NCBI GenBank assembly: GCA_027038965.1
Contig: JALWFG010000019.1
Location: 1 to 38,658, forward strand
Source of the DNA: Candidatus Desulfofervidaceae bacterium
Lineage (GTDB): Bacteria > Desulfobacterota > Desulfofervidia > Desulfofervidales > Desulfofervidaceae
Reading direction: 5' to 3'
Length of the DNA stretch: 38,658 nucleotides
Shown: one piece after another, positions 10,601 to 20,882 of the stretch
Layout of the letters: every line of letters starts with the position of its first letter
Numbering within the stretch: position 1 is the first letter of the stretch
The notes under the pieces: model-generated
Seen by the model: the letters and a program-made list of their open reading frames with translations, nothing else
Databases searched by the model: none
Told to the model about the DNA's origin: nothing
Translations under genes and position numbers: made by a program

Positions 10601-11735
10601 ATCAGGTCAGCTTTTGGCTGAATGGGATCCTTATGCTGCCCCTATTCTTACGGATGTTGAGGGTAAAGTAAAATTTGAACACATTATTGAAGGTATAACC
10701 ATCCAAGAGAGGGTTGATCCCGTGACTAGTAGGGTAAGTAAAGTGGTTATGGAATATAAAGGAACAACTTATCGTCCTAGAATTGAGATTGTAGATGATG
10801 ATGGGCAGATTGTTAAAACTCCTACTGGAAGTGATGCCATTTATTATCTGCCTGTGGGGGCTTTGATTGTAGTAGAGGATGGCGATAAGGTTTATGCTGG
10901 TGATATCTTGGCTAAGATTTTACGCGAAACAAGTAAGACAAAGGATATTACTGGTGGTTTGCCTCGAGTGGCAGATTTGTTTGAAGTTAGAAAACCTAAG
11001 GAACATGCTATTATTACCGAGATCGACGGCTGGGTATCCTTTGGTAAGGAAGAAAGAGGGAGGAGAAAACTGATTGTTACCCCAGAGGTAGGGGAATCCA
11101 GGACCTATCTTATTCCTCAAGGAGTTCATGTGACTGTTCATGAGGGTGACTTTGTAAAATCTGGAGAGGCACTGACAGAAGGTCCTGTTAATCCTCATGA
11201 CCTGCTCCGGGTCCGAGGTATTAAAGAGACGGCCAAGTATCTATTAAATGAAATTCAAGAAGTTTATCGACTTCAAGGTGTAAGGATTAATGATAAACAC
11301 ATTGAGGTGATTATTCGTCAGATGATGAAGAAGGTAAAGATTGTGGAACCTGGAGATACCGATTTCATAATTGGTGAATTGGTAGAAAGATATAGGTTTG
11401 AGGAAGAAAACGAGAGGGTTTTGGCTAAAGGTGGAAGGCCTGCCCAAGCAGAGCCCGTGCTTGTAGGCATAACTAAGGCCTCTTTGGGAACAGAGAGCTT
11501 TATTTCAGCAGCTTCTTTCCAAGAGACAACAAGGGTTTTAACCGATGCTGCGGTTCAAGGGAAGGTAGACTACTTGCGAGGTTTAAAAGAAAATGTTATT
11601 ATCGGGCGTCTTATTCCGGCAGGTACTGGTCTGGAAGAATACCGTAGGGTTGATATAGAGGGAGAAGAAGCGCCAGAGGAACGGATAGGTGAAGAGTTTA
11701 TTGTAGGTGTGGAAAAGTTGCCTCTTAGGGGTTGA
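7602..11735 (+). CDS. rpoC: DNA-directed RNA polymerase beta' subunit
   Basis: 1377 residues. The N-terminal zinc site uses C72, C74, C87 and C90. The catalytic magnesium loop NADFDGD is at 460-466. The second zinc site uses C803, C877, C884 and C887. The bridge-helix/trigger-loop region is present ([20 protein letters not shown], and later [18 protein letters not shown]). Length is close to the proteobacterial form and there is no split. The start ATG at 7602 overlaps the rpoB stop. The TGA stop at 11733-11735 lies inside a TTGACA hexamer (11732-11737) that may be the -35 box for rpsL. Confidence 0.99.
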   Translation: MTLEDLYNLFTKPMDPADIKGIKIGLASPEKIREWSYGEVKKPETINYRTFKPEKDGLFCARIFGPVRDYECLCGKYRRMKHRGIVCERCGVEVISSKVRRERMGHIELACPVAHIWFVKSVPSKIGNLLDLSVKDLERVIYYESYIVTNPADTPLKKAEVLSEEQYHEARVKYGTRFKAGMGAEAIRELLRDLDLEALAEEIKEQIKNTSSEATRKKLSKRLRIVNAFLESDNKPEWMILEVIPVLPPDLRPLVPLDGGRFATSDLNDLYRRVINRNNRLKRLMELEAPEIIIRNEKRMLQEAVDVLFENGRRGRTVTGSNGRPLKSLSDMLKGKQGRFRQNLLGKRVDYSGRSVIVVGPELRLHQCGLPKKMALELFKPFIYHQLEKKGFATTIKSAKKMVEREDSEVWDALEEVVREHPVLLNRAPTLHRLSIQAFEPVLIEGKAIQLHPLVCPPFNADFDGDQMAVHVPLSVEAQTEARVLMMSTNNILSPAHGDPIILPTQDIVLGLYYMTQERPFVKGEGMVFSSPEEVRIAYDQEVVDLHAKIKVRMDGELVETTVGRVLLKEIIPEEIPFKFINKVIRKKDVAALVRECYQRAGLKKTVIVCDKLKDLGFEQATRGGISIAIDNLVIPSRKEEILNQAQQEVQEIESQYRKGLITDGEKYNKVIDIWTRVTEQVAAEMMKELSVEIVKNEKGEEKKASSFNPIFMMADSGARGSKDQIRQLAGMRGLMAKPSGEIIETPITANFREGLTVLQYFISTHGARKGLADTALKTANAGYLTRRLIDVAHECVVREEDCGTIDGIEIEPLIESGEIIQTLGQRILGRVALEDIVDPYTGEVIVKANEMIDEEAAQRIEEAGIEKVRIRSVLTCQTKHGVCAKCYGRDLATGKLVNIGEAVGIIAAQSIGEPGTQLTMRTFHIGGTARKTIEQTTLESKYGGKVKFVNLNIVETKEGDLIVMNRNGELAIVADGRERERYPVIYGTRLKVKEGEEVKSGQLLAEWDPYAAPILTDVEGKVKFEHIIEGITIQERVDPVTSRVSKVVMEYKGTTYRPRIEIVDDDGQIVKTPTGSDAIYYLPVGALIVVEDGDKVYAGDILAKILRETSKTKDITGGLPRVADLFEVRKPKEHAIITEIDGWVSFGKEERGRRKLIVTPEVGESRTYLIPQGVHVTVHEGDFVKSGEALTEGPVNPHDLLRVRGIKETAKYLLNEIQEVYRLQGVRINDKHIEVIIRQMMKKVKIVEPGDTDFIIGELVERYRFEEENERVLAKGGRPAQAEPVLVGITKASLGTESFISAASFQETTRVLTDAAVQGKVDYLRGLKENVIIGRLIPAGTGLEEYRRVDIEGEEAPEERIGEEFIVGVEKLPLRG

Positions 11736-11758
11736 CAAAAGTGGAGAAAGGCTGTAAT
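11732..11758 (+). promoter_or_regulatory. Candidate sigma-70 promoter for rpsL-rpsG-fusA-tuf
   Basis: A perfect TTGACA at 11732-11737 overlaps the rpoC TGA stop. TGTAAT at 11753-11758 (5/6 match to TATAAT) follows after 15 bp; alternatively TAATAA at 11755-11760 follows after the ideal 17 bp with a poorer match. It sits 40-65 nt before the rpsL start in the only sizeable gap between rpoC and the S10 genes. The -35 box is strong, but the -10 choice is uncertain. Confidence 0.45.
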
Positions 11759-11798
11759 AAAGCGGCCTTGTGTGCCCTAAAAAAAGGGAGGATGAGGA

Positions 11799-12170
11799 AT
11801 GCCGACGATTAACCAGTTAGTAAGAGAAGGAAGGGAAAAGATTGGAGGACGCAGTTCAGCACCAGCACTTAGAGGATGTCCTCAAAAGAGGGGGGTATGT
11901 GTTAGGGTTTATACGACTACGCCTAAAAAGCCTAATTCTGCCTTGCGAAAGGTCTGTCGTGTTCGGTTAACGAATGGAATTGAGGTGACGGCTTATATCC
12001 CAGGTATTGGTCATAATTTACAGGAGCACTCGGTAGTGCTCGTTAGGGGAGGTCGTGTCAAGGACTTGCCTGGAGTGAGATATCAAGTAATTAGAGGGGC
12101 CTTAGATGCGGCTGGGGTTCAGGATAGGCGTAAGAGTCGTTCTAGATATGGTACCAAAAAGCCAAAATAG
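11799..12170 (+). CDS. rpsL: 30S ribosomal protein S12 (uS12)
   Basis: 123 residues, beginning [16 protein letters not shown]. The decoding-centre loops [13 protein letters not shown] (K43) and [13 protein letters not shown] (K88, with D89 the usual methylthiolation site) are intact, as in streptomycin-sensitive S12. S12 monitors codon-anticodon pairing in the A site. GAGG precedes ATG, and a second upstream ATG at 11792 is out of frame. First gene of the str group, 13 nt before rpsG. Confidence 0.98.
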   Translation: MPTINQLVREGREKIGGRSSAPALRGCPQKRGVCVRVYTTTPKKPNSALRKVCRVRLTNGIEVTAYIPGIGHNLQEHSVVLVRGGRVKDLPGVRYQVIRGALDAAGVQDRRKSRSRYGTKKPK

Positions 12171-12174
12171 CTGA

Positions 12175-12654
<480 letters not shown>

Positions 12655-12656
12655 CC

Positions 12657-14729
12657 GTGGGAAGAATAGTACCGATTGAAAAAGTGAGAAATATTGGGTT
12701 TATGGCACATATTGATGCCGGTAAGACTACTACGACCGAACGGGTGTTATATTACACGGGTCTTACCCATCGGATTGGCGAAGTGCATGATGGCACTGCC
12801 ACTATGGATTTTATGGAACAGGAAAGAGAAAGGGGTATCACTATTACCTCGGCAGCTACAACCTGTTTTTGGAAAAAATACCGCATCAACATTATTGATA
12901 CCCCAGGTCATGTGGATTTTACCATTGAAGTAGAGAGGGCCTTAAGGGTATTGGATGGTGCCATTGGCATTTTTTGTGCTGTGGGTGGGGTAGAGCCTCA
13001 GTCTGAGACGGTATGGAGACAGGCTGAGAAATATCACGTTCCTAGATTAGCCTTCATAAATAAGATGGATCGGGTAGGGGCCGATTTCGATGGTTGTATA
13101 AAGATGATGGTGGAAAGGTTGAATGCCAATCCAGTGGCCATTCAAATGCCTTTGGGAAAAGAAGAAAGTTTTGCTGGTGTAATTGATCTTATTAAAATGA
13201 AGGCCATTGTTTATGATGAAGAGAGTAAAGGCCTCAAATATGAGTATATTGAAATCCCTGAAGAATATAAAGCAGAAGCCGAGGGGCGTAGAGAGGCTAT
13301 GCTGGAGGCCTTGGCAGATTTCGATGAAGTAATTATGGAAAAATATCTAGAAGGGGAAGAAATTTCAGAAGAAGAGATTAATAAAGCCTTAAGGAAAGGT
13401 ACTATTGAACTTAAAATCGTGCCTGTGCTTTGTGGCTCTGCCTTCAAAAATAAAGGTATTCAACCACTTTTGGATGCCATTGTTCAATACTTACCCTCTC
13501 CGGTAGATATCCCTCCTGTGAAAGGTAAAACGCCTGATGGCAAAGAGATAGAAAGGTTGGCCAGGGATGATGCACCCTTTACCGCTCTGGCTTTTAAGTT
13601 AATGACGGATCCTTATGTAGGGCATTTGACCTTTTTAAGGATATATGCCGGAAGCCTTAAGAGCGGTGATACGGTATACAACGCTACCAAGGCCAAGCGG
13701 GAGAAGATTGGTCGTTTACTCAAAATGCATGCCAACAAAAGGGAAGAAATTACAGAGGTTTACGCCGGAGATATAGTTGCTGCTGTAGGCCTTAGAAATA
13801 CTACTACAGGAGATACCCTTTGCGATGAAAGGGAACCTATTATTCTAGAGGCCATAGAGGTTCCTGAGCCTGTAATTTCAGTAGCTATTGAACCTAAAAC
13901 TAAGGATGACCAAGACAAATTGGGCGCGGCCTTGCATAAGATTTCAATTGAAGATCCCTCTTTTAGAGTGAAATATGATGAGGAAACTGGAGAAACGATT
14001 ATTTCTGGAATGGGCGAGCTGCATCTGGAAATCATTGTTGACCGCTTGAAAAGGGAATTTAAGGTTCAAGCCAACGTGGGACGGCCTCAAGTTTCATACA
14101 GAGAAACAATTACCCGTCCTGTGAAGATAGAAGGCAAGTTTATCAAGCAAACGGGGGGACGCGGCCAATATGGTCATGTTTGGTTAGAGCTTGAGCCTAT
14201 GGAATCAGGAAAAGGGTTTGAATTTATCGATGCTATTACTGGGGGCGTGATTCCTAAAGAATATATTCCCGCAGTAGAGAGAGGCGTTAGAGAGGCAATG
14301 GAAAAGGGGGTAATTGCTGGATATCCAGTAACGGATGTGCGGGTTCGTTTAGTAGATGGTTCTTATCATGAGGTGGACTCTTCGGACATGGCCTTTGCCA
14401 TTGCGGCATCTATGGCCTTTAAAGAGGGGGTGAAAAAGGCATCTCCCGTCCTTTTAGAACCTATAATGTTGCTTGAAGTTGTGGTTCCTGAGACATATAT
14501 GGGTGATGTTATGGGGGACATTACTGCGAGGAGGGGTAAGGTTATTGGAATGGAGATGCGCAAAAATGCTCAAGTAATTCGAGCCCATGTCCCCTTGGCA
14601 GAAATGTTTGGATATGCTACAACTTTACGGTCGGCTACTCAGGGGAGAGCTACTTATACCATGCAGTTTTCTCATTATGAGCCTGTGCCGGCCAAGATTG
14701 CCGAGGCTTTAATAAAAGAAAAGCAGTAA
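12657..14729 (+). CDS. fusA: Elongation factor G
   Basis: 690 residues from the chosen GTG. P-loop AHIDAGKTT near residue 18, switch [11 protein letters not shown], and NKMDRVGAD for guanine recognition. Domains II-V follow, including [15 protein letters not shown] in domain IV and the [15 protein letters not shown] region. EF-G drives translocation by GTP hydrolysis. Start: GTG at 12648 would overlap rpsG, whereas GTG at 12657 follows AGGTGG (12646-12651) with 5-nt spacing and gives the family-like [14 protein letters not shown]. Codon use is host-like: of the first 30 isoleucines, 21 are ATT and 4 ATA. This differs sharply from tuf next door. Confidence 0.97.
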   Translation: MGRIVPIEKVRNIGFMAHIDAGKTTTTERVLYYTGLTHRIGEVHDGTATMDFMEQERERGITITSAATTCFWKKYRINIIDTPGHVDFTIEVERALRVLDGAIGIFCAVGGVEPQSETVWRQAEKYHVPRLAFINKMDRVGADFDGCIKMMVERLNANPVAIQMPLGKEESFAGVIDLIKMKAIVYDEESKGLKYEYIEIPEEYKAEAEGRREAMLEALADFDEVIMEKYLEGEEISEEEINKALRKGTIELKIVPVLCGSAFKNKGIQPLLDAIVQYLPSPVDIPPVKGKTPDGKEIERLARDDAPFTALAFKLMTDPYVGHLTFLRIYAGSLKSGDTVYNATKAKREKIGRLLKMHANKREEITEVYAGDIVAAVGLRNTTTGDTLCDEREPIILEAIEVPEPVISVAIEPKTKDDQDKLGAALHKISIEDPSFRVKYDEETGETIISGMGELHLEIIVDRLKREFKVQANVGRPQVSYRETITRPVKIEGKFIKQTGGRGQYGHVWLELEPMESGKGFEFIDAITGGVIPKEYIPAVERGVREAMEKGVIAGYPVTDVRVRLVDGSYHEVDSSDMAFAIAASMAFKEGVKKASPVLLEPIMLLEVVVPETYMGDVMGDITARRGKVIGMEMRKNAQVIRAHVPLAEMFGYATTLRSATQGRATYTMQFSHYEPVPAKIAEALIKEKQ

Positions 14730-14761
14730 AGACTTGCAAAATATTGAGGAGGTCAGATAGG

Positions 14762-15961
14762 ATGGCGAAGCAGAAATTTGAGCGTAAGAAGCCGCATGTG
14801 AATGTAGGGACGATAGGACATATAGATCATGGTAAGACGACATTAACGGCGGCGATAACGAGGGTATTATCGAATGCGGCGTTGAGTGATTTTGTGCCAT
14901 TTGAGGAGATAGACAAGGCCCCGGAGGAGAAGGAGCGAGGGATAACGATAGCGACGGCGCATGTAGAATATGAGACAGCGAAGAGGCACTATGCGCATAT
15001 AGACTGTCCTGGTCATGCGGACTACATAAAGAACATGATAACTGGGGCGGCGCAGATGGATGGGGCGATATTGGTAGTAGCGGCGGATGATGGGCCGATG
15101 CCCCAGACGAGGGAGCACATTTTATTGGCCAGGCAGGTTGGGGTGCCATACATAGTGGTATTTATCAACAAGGTAGATATGGTAGATGACGAGGAGCTGA
15201 TAGAATTAGTGGAGTTAGAGGTAAGGGAATTACTGAGCAAATATGAATTTCCTGGGGATGAGGTGCCGGTGATAAAGGGGAGTGCGTTAAAGGCGTTGGA
15301 ATGTGGATGTGGTAAGAAGGAATGTCCGTGGTGTGGGAAGATATGGGAATTAATGGATGCGATGGACGAATACATTCCTGAGCCAGTGCGTCCCTTAGAC
15401 AAGCCATTTTTGATGCCGATAGAAGACGTGTTCAGCATAAGTGGAAGGGGGACGGTAGTTACAGGTAGAGTAGAGAGGGGAGTGATTCACCCTGGGGAAG
15501 AGGTAGAGATAGTGGGATTAGGGCCGACGCGGAAGACGGTAGCGACGAGTATAGAGATGTTTCGGAAGATACTGGATGAAGGTCGGGCTGGAGACAACAT
15601 TGGAGTATTGCTAAGGGGTATAGGGAAGGATGAAGTAGAGAGAGGGATGGTGCTAGCGGCGCCGGGCACGATTACGCCTCACACGAGATTTGAGGCGGAG
15701 GTATACGTATTGACGAAGGAAGAAGGTGGACGTCATACGCCATTTTTTAGTGGTTACAGGCCGCAGTTTTACTTTCGGACGACGGATGTGACGGGAGTAG
15801 TGACGTTGCCAGAGGGAGTGGAGATGGTGATGCCAGGAGACAATGTGAGGGTGGAAGTGAGTTTGCTTGAGCCGATAGCGATGGAAGAGGGTTTGCGGTT
15901 TGCTATCAGAGAGGGTGGTAGGACTGTTGGTGCCGGTGTCGTTTCTAAGATATTGGAGTAA
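14762..15961 (+). CDS. tuf: Elongation factor Tu (complete copy)
   Basis: 399 residues. It has P-loop GHIDHGKTT, switch [15 protein letters not shown] and a GSALKA guanine motif, then beta-barrel domains 2 ([13 protein letters not shown]) and 3. It brings aminoacyl-tRNA to the ribosome. GAGGAGGT at 14746-14753, 8 nt upstream, fixes the ATG at 14762. Oddities: a short insert with C181, C183, C188 and C191 late in the G domain; and codon use unlike every neighbour (of 29 isoleucines, 22 ATA, 5 ATT, 2 ATC, with many GCG, ACG and GTA). Its last 123 bases equal the partial copy at 1-123. Foreign origin or a conversion-spread allele is inferred. Confidence 0.98.
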   Translation: MAKQKFERKKPHVNVGTIGHIDHGKTTLTAAITRVLSNAALSDFVPFEEIDKAPEEKERGITIATAHVEYETAKRHYAHIDCPGHADYIKNMITGAAQMDGAILVVAADDGPMPQTREHILLARQVGVPYIVVFINKVDMVDDEELIELVELEVRELLSKYEFPGDEVPVIKGSALKALECGCGKKECPWCGKIWELMDAMDEYIPEPVRPLDKPFLMPIEDVFSISGRGTVVTGRVERGVIHPGEEVEIVGLGPTRKTVATSIEMFRKILDEGRAGDNIGVLLRGIGKDEVERGMVLAAPGTITPHTRFEAEVYVLTKEEGGRHTPFFSGYRPQFYFRTTDVTGVVTLPEGVEMVMPGDNVRVEVSLLEPIAMEEGLRFAIREGGRTVGAGVVSKILE

Positions 15962-15965
15962 AAAA
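15839..15965 (+). repeat. tuf 3'-end direct repeat, second unit
   Basis: Bases 15839-15965 match bases 1-127 at every position, including four A residues after the stop. The sequences diverge at once beyond that point (T128 against A15966). The repeat certainly extends left of the window into the rest of the other tuf copy. It is a direct repeat about 15.8 kb apart, so it could recombine or convert. Confidence 0.97.
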
Positions 15966-15987
15966 ATAAAAAGGGTTTCGGGCAGCT

Positions 15988-16299
15988 ATGATAGAGACGC
16001 AGAAAATTAGGATAAAGTTAAAGGCATTTGACCATCGGCTTTTAGATCAAGCCGTAACTCAAATTGTGGATACTGCTAAGAAGACAGGTGCGAGGGTAGT
16101 AGGTCCTATTCCTTTACCTACAAGAATAAGGAGGTGGACAGTGCTTCGTTCGCCTCATAAAGATAAAAAATCACGAGAGCAATTTGAACTTAGAACGCAT
16201 AAAAGATTAATTGATATAGTTGAACCTACGGCCCAAACGGTAGATGCCTTAATGAATTTAGAGTTGGCTTCGGGTGTGGATGTAGAGATAAAAATTTAA
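15988..16299 (+). CDS. rpsJ: 30S ribosomal protein S10 (uS10/NusE)
   Basis: 103 residues, beginning [41 protein letters not shown] and [16 protein letters not shown] are S10 landmarks. It belongs to the 30S head and, as NusE, binds NusG (also in this window) to couple ribosome and polymerase. Only 26 nt separate it from tuf, so there is no room for the long S10 leader that binds L4 in enterics. Confidence 0.98.
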   Translation: MIETQKIRIKLKAFDHRLLDQAVTQIVDTAKKTGARVVGPIPLPTRIRRWTVLRSPHKDKKSREQFELRTHKRLIDIVEPTAQTVDALMNLELASGVDVEIKI

Positions 16300-16314
16300 T
16301 AAGGGTTGAATAAG

Positions 16315-16938
16315 ATGGTCAGAGGAATTTTGGCAAAAAAGGTTGGTATGACTCGTATCTTCGCTGAAGATGGGAGTGTAATCCCAGTGACTGTTTTGGA
16401 AGCGGGGCCCTGCACAGTAGTTCAGAAAAAGACAGTAGATAAAGATGGCTACAATGCGGTTCAGTTGGGTTTTTTGCCCCAAAAAAAATCCCGTGTTTCT
16501 AAACCCTTATTGGGACACTTTGAGAAGGCAGGAACGCCTTGTTTTTACCATCTTAAAGAATTCAAGGTTCAAGATATTGATGCCATAGAGGTAGGCCAAC
16601 AGATAACTGTAGATTTATTTAAACCCGGTGAGAGGGTAACCATAACTGGTAAAACTAAAGGAAGGGGTTTTGCTGGAGTTATCAAGAGGCATGGGTTCAA
16701 AAGAGGCCCAGAAACACATGGCAGCCGGAACCATCGGAGACCAAAGTCCATTGGTTGTTGTGAGTTTCCAGGCCGGGTTATAAAGGGAAAACGGATGCCA
16801 GGGCATTATGGAAATGAGACTATCACGGTTAAAAACCTAAAAGTTGTTGATGTAAGGCCAGAGAGCAATTTGCTTTTAGTAAAAGGTGCGGTGCCAGGAA
16901 GTCGGAATAGTTTAGTGATTATAAAAAAGGTTGGATAA
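16315..16938 (+). CDS. rplC: 50S ribosomal protein L3 (uL3)
   Basis: 207 residues from ATG 16315, which AAGGG at 16301-16305 serves with 9-nt spacing; an in-frame TTG at 16306 is too close to that site. Begins [16 protein letters not shown]. The central loop that reaches the peptidyl-transferase centre includes [20 protein letters not shown]. An early-assembly protein of the 50S subunit. Normal length and place between S10 and L4. Confidence 0.98.
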   Translation: MVRGILAKKVGMTRIFAEDGSVIPVTVLEAGPCTVVQKKTVDKDGYNAVQLGFLPQKKSRVSKPLLGHFEKAGTPCFYHLKEFKVQDIDAIEVGQQITVDLFKPGERVTITGKTKGRGFAGVIKRHGFKRGPETHGSRNHRRPKSIGCCEFPGRVIKGKRMPGHYGNETITVKNLKVVDVRPESNLLLVKGAVPGSRNSLVIIKKVG

Positions 16939-16953
16939 AGAGGTTAGAAAAGG

Positions 16954-17574
16954 ATGCCAGAGGTGAAAGTTTATAACCAGGATGGGCAGGAGACAGGCCA
17001 GGTGACGCTTTCTGATGATGTATTTAATGTCCCTATCAAACCTTATTTGATTTATGAAGTTGTCAAGTGGCAATTGGCCTGTAGACGAGCAGGGACGGCT
17101 TCTACTAAAACAAGGGGTGAGGTTAAAGGTGGTAGCAGGAAGCCTTGGCGTCAGAAGGGAACAGGTCGAGCCAGACAGGGCTCTATTAGAGCCCCTCATT
17201 GGGTTGGAGGGGGTGTTGTATTTGGCCCCAAACCTAGAAGTTATGCCTATTCTTTACCTAAAAAGGTTCGCAAGCAGGCATTGAAAATTGCTTTAACTGC
17301 TAAATTAAAGTCAGGTAGGCTTAAAGTTGTAGAAGGAATAGTCCTCAATGAAATTAAAACCAAAAGTTTTGTGGATATAATGCAAAGACTTCAAGTTCCA
17401 AGTGCCCTTGTTGTTGGTGAGAAGGATAGAAAGTTAGAACTTTCGGCGCGTAATGTTCCCACTTACCAAGTGATGCCTAAAGAGGGTTTGAATGTTTATG
17501 ATATTTTGCGATACGATTACTTGGTTTTGGCTCAAAATGTAATACCAAAAATTGAGGAGTCATTGCGGTCATGA
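16954..17574 (+). CDS. rplD: 50S ribosomal protein L4 (uL4)
   Basis: 206 residues. The extended loop that lines the exit tunnel is recognisable from [19 protein letters not shown] and [16 protein letters not shown]. The C-terminal part ([14 protein letters not shown]) is typical. It overlaps rplW by 4 nt (ATGA at 17571), implying coupled translation. L4 represses the S10 operon in E. coli, but the leader it would need is absent here. Confidence 0.98.
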   Translation: MPEVKVYNQDGQETGQVTLSDDVFNVPIKPYLIYEVVKWQLACRRAGTASTKTRGEVKGGSRKPWRQKGTGRARQGSIRAPHWVGGGVVFGPKPRSYAYSLPKKVRKQALKIALTAKLKSGRLKVVEGIVLNEIKTKSFVDIMQRLQVPSALVVGEKDRKLELSARNVPTYQVMPKEGLNVYDILRYDYLVLAQNVIPKIEESLRS

Positions 17575-17861
17575 GAAATTTATATCAAATTATAAGGCGT
17601 CCGGTGATTACTGAGAAGACAACTTTACAAAAAGAGGAAATGAATAAAGTAGTCTTTGAGGTTGCCCCTGGAGCGAACAAGATTGAGATCAGAAAGGCGA
17701 TAGAGAAAATTTTTAATGTAAAGGTCCTGGATGTTCATACCATGAGGGTAAAGGGGAAGAAAAAAAGATTGGGTAGATTTGAGGGTAAAGAAAAGAACTG
17801 GAAAAAGGCTATCGTGACATTGAGGCCTGGTGATCATATAGAATTCTTTGAGGGAGTGTAA
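17571..17861 (+). CDS. rplW: 50S ribosomal protein L23 (uL23)
   Basis: 96 residues, beginning [18 protein letters not shown] with the L23 signature RPVITEK. The basic loop [13 protein letters not shown] is present. L23 sits at the tunnel exit and docks signal recognition particle and trigger factor. It starts within the rplD stop (ATGA) and ends one base before rplB. Confidence 0.97.
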   Translation: MRNLYQIIRRPVITEKTTLQKEEMNKVVFEVAPGANKIEIRKAIEKIFNVKVLDVHTMRVKGKKKRLGRFEGKEKNWKKAIVTLRPGDHIEFFEGV

Positions 17862-17862
17862 A

Positions 17863-18684
17863 ATGCCGGTAAAAAGATGTAAACCCACATCACCGGGAAG
17901 GCGATTTCAGAGCTATTCTACTTTTGAGGAAATTACCAAGACAGAACCTGAAAAAAGCCTTGTGGTGCCTTTGAAAAAAACAGGGGGCAGGAATGTTTAT
18001 GGAAGGGTGACCTGTCGCCATAAGGGAGGCGGGCACAAGCGCCTTTATAGAATAATTGATTTTAAAAGAGATAAAGTAGGAATACCTGCTAAGGTGGCCG
18101 CTATTGAATATGATCCCAATCGTTCAGCTCGGATTGCCTTACTTCACTATGCCGATGGGGAAAAAAGATATATTTTGGCACCCTTAGGACTTTCTGTAGG
18201 AGATACAGTAGTTTCGGGAGAAAATGCGGATATTAAGCCTGGCAATTGTTTGCCTTTAAGGAATATTCCTGATGGTACCATTGTACATAATGTAGAACTT
18301 AGGCCCGGAAAAGGAGGGCAAATTGCAAGGAGTGCCGGTGCCTATGCCCAAGTGCTAGCTAAGGAAGAACCTTATGCCCATTTGCGTTTGCCTTCAGGGG
18401 AGATTAGGTTGGTACGACTTGATTGTCGAGCTACTGTAGGTCAGGTAGGCAATCTTGATCATATGCATATCAGTCTTGGCAAAGCAGGTAGAAAGAGGTG
18501 GCTTGGAATCCGGCCTACAGTTAGGGGCGTGGCCATGAATCCTATAGATCACCCGCTTGGTGGTGGCGAGGGGAAAACAGCTGGTGGAAGACATCCGTGT
18601 ACCCCGTGGGGTAAACCTACTAAAGGTTATAAAACAAGAGGCAGAAAACCAAGCGATAAATATATTGTTAAAAGAAGAAAATAA
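17863..18684 (+). CDS. rplB: 50S ribosomal protein L2 (uL2)
   Basis: 273 residues from ATG 17863, which follows the rplW stop by one base and is served by GAGGGAG inside rplW. Begins [14 protein letters not shown]. The conserved C-terminal [20 protein letters not shown] contains the histidine needed for peptidyl-transferase activity. L2 supports subunit joining. An in-frame upstream ATG at 17848 would add five residues and lacks a suitable SD. Confidence 0.98.
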   Translation: MPVKRCKPTSPGRRFQSYSTFEEITKTEPEKSLVVPLKKTGGRNVYGRVTCRHKGGGHKRLYRIIDFKRDKVGIPAKVAAIEYDPNRSARIALLHYADGEKRYILAPLGLSVGDTVVSGENADIKPGNCLPLRNIPDGTIVHNVELRPGKGGQIARSAGAYAQVLAKEEPYAHLRLPSGEIRLVRLDCRATVGQVGNLDHMHISLGKAGRKRWLGIRPTVRGVAMNPIDHPLGGGEGKTAGGRHPCTPWGKPTKGYKTRGRKPSDKYIVKRRK

Positions 18685-18704
18685 TTTTTAGGGAGGGTAT
18701 CCCG

Positions 18705-18992
18705 TTGGGTAGATCTACAAAAAAGGGACCGTTTGTTGATGAGAAGCTTCTGAAAAAGGTTAAGAAGCTCAAAGAGGCTGGCGAAAAAAAGGTGATAAAA
18801 ACTTGGTCGCGAAGGTCAACAATTATCCCTGAATTTGTTGGTTTGACCTTTGCGGTGCACAATGGACGTAAATTTATTCCCGTTTATGTGACGGAAAATA
18901 TGGTAGGTCATAAGTTGGGAGAGTTTGCTCCGACACGATTGTTTCATGGACACGCCGGAGATAAAAAGGGTAAGGTAAAGGGGAAGAAATAA
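18705..18992 (+). CDS. rpsS: 30S ribosomal protein S19 (uS19)
   Basis: 95 residues with a TTG start at 18705, fixed by GGGAGGG at 18691-18697 and the family N-terminus [18 protein letters not shown]. Landmarks are [15 protein letters not shown] and [19 protein letters not shown]19 pairs with S13 in the 30S head near the A site. Its TAA shares one base with the rplV ATG. Confidence 0.97.
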   Translation: MGRSTKKGPFVDEKLLKKVKKLKEAGEKKVIKTWSRRSTIIPEFVGLTFAVHNGRKFIPVYVTENMVGHKLGEFAPTRLFHGHAGDKKGKVKGKK

Positions 18993-19330
18993 TGGAGGCA
19001 AGAGCCATAGCAAAATATGTGCGGATTGCGCCGCGTAAAGTCCGTTTGGTTATTGATTTGGTGAAGGGCAAAAGGGTAGATGAAGCCTTAGCCATCCTTG
19101 ATTTTACCCCTAAAAGGGCGGCAAAGGTGATTAAAAAGTTGGTTAAATCCGCGGTGGCTAATGCGGAGCAAAATCCAGATGTAGATATTGATAACTTGTA
19201 CGTAAAGAAGATTTATGCGGATCATGGGCCGATACTTAAGCGTATTCGGCCAAGGGCTGTAGGAAGGGCTTATTTGATTAGAAAACGAACTAGCCATATT
19301 ACCGTTGTTTTAGATGAGTTAGAGCAATAA
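18992..19330 (+). CDS. rplV: 50S ribosomal protein L22 (uL22)
   Basis: 112 residues. [18 protein letters not shown] at the N-terminus and the C-terminal [18 protein letters not shown] hairpin, which lines the nascent-chain tunnel, identify L22. Starts in the last base of rpsS (TAATG), so reinitiation is likely. Length is usual. Confidence 0.97.
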   Translation: MEARAIAKYVRIAPRKVRLVIDLVKGKRVDEALAILDFTPKRAAKVIKKLVKSAVANAEQNPDVDIDNLYVKKIYADHGPILKRIRPRAVGRAYLIRKRTSHITVVLDELEQ

Positions 19331-19343
19331 AGGAGGGGGAATC

Positions 19344-19991
19344 TTGGGACAGAAAGTGCATCCAATTGGGTTTAGGTTGGGCATTATAAAGACGTGGGAT
19401 TCTAGATGGTATGCTGAAAGAGAATTTCCGCAGTTTGTCGTAGAAGATAAAAAAATTCGTCGGTTTATAAAAGAAAGGCTTTACCATGCGGGAATTTCCA
19501 AAATAGAGATTGAACGAGCTGCGAACAAGGCTCGGATAAGGATTCATACCGCTAGGCCTGGAATTGTGATTGGTAAAAAGGGAGTCGAAATAGAAAAGCT
19601 TAAAAAAGAGTTAGAAAGATCTATAAATAGGCAGACTTTTATAGATATTATTGAAGTAAAGAGGCCAGAATTAGATGCCCAGTTGGTGGCAGAAAATATT
19701 GCCTTGCAACTCGAAAGGCGGGTAGCGTTTAGGAGGGCTATGAAGAGGGCGGTAGCTACAACACTTAAGTTTGGGGCCGAGGGTATTAAGGTAGAGTGTT
19801 CAGGTCGTTTAGGTGGGGCAGAGATGGCTCGCACCGAATGGTATCGAGAAGGAAGAGTCCCTTTGCATACCTTAAGGGCAGATATTGATTATGGTTTTGC
19901 AGAGGCAAAGACCATTTATGGTGTAATTGGAGTCAAAGTGTGGATATTTAAGGGAGAGATTTTAGATAGGAGACCCTTTCTAGGAATTTAA
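19344..19991 (+). CDS. rpsC: 30S ribosomal protein S3 (uS3)
   Basis: 215 residues. TTG start at 19344, set by AAGGAGGGGG about 5-12 nt upstream and the conserved [16 protein letters not shown]. The KH domain GxxG appears in [16 protein letters not shown]. The C-terminal domain has [19 protein letters not shown]3 lies at the mRNA entry of the 30S and forms part of the helicase site. No truncation. Confidence 0.97.
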   Translation: MGQKVHPIGFRLGIIKTWDSRWYAEREFPQFVVEDKKIRRFIKERLYHAGISKIEIERAANKARIRIHTARPGIVIGKKGVEIEKLKKELERSINRQTFIDIIEVKRPELDAQLVAENIALQLERRVAFRRAMKRAVATTLKFGAEGIKVECSGRLGGAEMARTEWYREGRVPLHTLRADIDYGFAEAKTIYGVIGVKVWIFKGEILDRRPFLGI

Positions 19992-20010
19992 ATTAAGGTG
20001 GAGAGAAGGC

Positions 20011-20433
20011 ATGCTAGCACCAAAAAAGGTAAAGTATAGGAAGCAACAAAAGGGAAGAAATAGGGGTATTGCATATAGGGGCTGTACGTTGGCATTTGGC
20101 GATTATGGCCTTAAGGCCCTAGGGAGAGGAAGAATTACTTCTCAACAAATAGAGGCAGCTCGTGTGGCTATTACAAGACATGTAAAAAGAGGAGGAAAAA
20201 TCTGGATTCGGATTTTTCCCGACAAACCAGTGACCAAAAAACCGGCTGAAACCAGAATGGGAAGTGGGAAGGGTTCTCCTGAATATTGGGTAGCCATAGT
20301 TAAGCCAGGAAGAATGCTTTATGAAATAAAAGGGGTGCCTGAAGAGGTGGCCTTAGAGGCCTTAAGACTAGCAGCCCATAAATTGCCTATTCCAACAAAA
20401 ATTGTGAAGCGGAGTGAACTCTATGCGGGCTAG
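20011..20433 (+). CDS. rplP: 50S ribosomal protein L16 (uL16)
   Basis: 140 residues, beginning [17 protein letters not shown]. The central [18 protein letters not shown] and [20 protein letters not shown] are L16 hallmarks. L16 positions A-site tRNA in the peptidyl-transferase region. Its last codons overlap the rpmC start by 11 nt in another frame. Confidence 0.98.
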   Translation: MLAPKKVKYRKQQKGRNRGIAYRGCTLAFGDYGLKALGRGRITSQQIEAARVAITRHVKRGGKIWIRIFPDKPVTKKPAETRMGSGKGSPEYWVAIVKPGRMLYEIKGVPEEVALEALRLAAHKLPIPTKIVKRSELYAG

Positions 20434-20614
20434 TGAACTAAGGAAATTGACGGTAGAGGAATTAGAAGAGAAATTGGCCGAATTGCAGGAAGAGTTGTTT
20501 AAATTGCGATTCCAACATGCCACAGGGCAGTTAGAAAATGTGCGCCGTATCCCATCTGTAAAAAGGGATATTGCTCGGATTAAAACTATTTTAAAAGAGC
20601 AAGAGGTAGCTTAA
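20423..20614 (+). CDS. rpmC: 50S ribosomal protein L29 (uL29)
   Basis: 63 residues from ATG 20423: [18 protein letters not shown], two helices ending in [15 protein letters not shown]. Typical L29, beside L23 at the tunnel exit. An in-frame GTG at 20414 would add three residues. The ATG fits family length and has GCGGAG upstream. It overlaps rplP by 11 nt and ends one base before rpsQ. Confidence 0.95.
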   Translation: MRASELRKLTVEELEEKLAELQEELFKLRFQHATGQLENVRRIPSVKRDIARIKTILKEQEVA

Positions 20615-20615
20615 T

Positions 20616-20870
20616 ATGGCACGAGGATTAAAAAGGACGTTTGAAGGTGTAGTGGTTAGCGATAAGATGGATAAAACTATAGTGGTGATGGTAGAAAGAT
20701 TGGAGAAACACCCTCGGGTGGGAAAATATATCCGCCGCCGGGTGAAATTTATGGCGCATGATGAGCAAAATGAGTGCAAAATTGGGGACCGAGTCCAGAT
20801 TATAGAAAGCAGGCCCCTTAGCCGCCATAAACGCTGGCGTGTGCTAAAAATAGTGGAAAAAGCTAAATAG
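20616..20870 (+). CDS. rpsQ: 30S ribosomal protein S17 (uS17)
   Basis: 84 residues. Begins MARGLKRTFEGVVVSDKMDKT. It has the OB-fold S17 signature IGDRVQIIESRPLSRHKRW. S17 binds 16S rRNA helices 7 and 11 early in assembly. No independent SD is obvious at the 1-nt junction with rpmC, so coupling is likely. Confidence 0.97.
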   Translation: MARGLKRTFEGVVVSDKMDKTIVVMVERLEKHPRVGKYIRRRVKFMAHDEQNECKIGDRVQIIESRPLSRHKRWRVLKIVEKAK

Positions 20871-20882
20871 GGAGTAGCAGCT

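Noticed and set aside
11748-11769. Hairpin AAGGCTG/CGGCCTT between rpoC and rpsL as a terminator
   Set aside because: Short 7-bp stem with one G-T pair and no T-run after it; it also overlaps the candidate -10 region.
12694-12933. 79-residue plus-strand frame inside fusA, and 17054-17284 inside rplD
   Set aside because: Alternative frames of certain genes, with no SD or domain.
14709-15149. 146-residue open frame on the minus strand across tuf, and another at 15022-15438
   Set aside because: Both are antisense to a certain tuf gene. Its unusual codon choice leaves the reverse frames free of stops. The peptides are low-complexity Ser/Pro/His with no family likeness.
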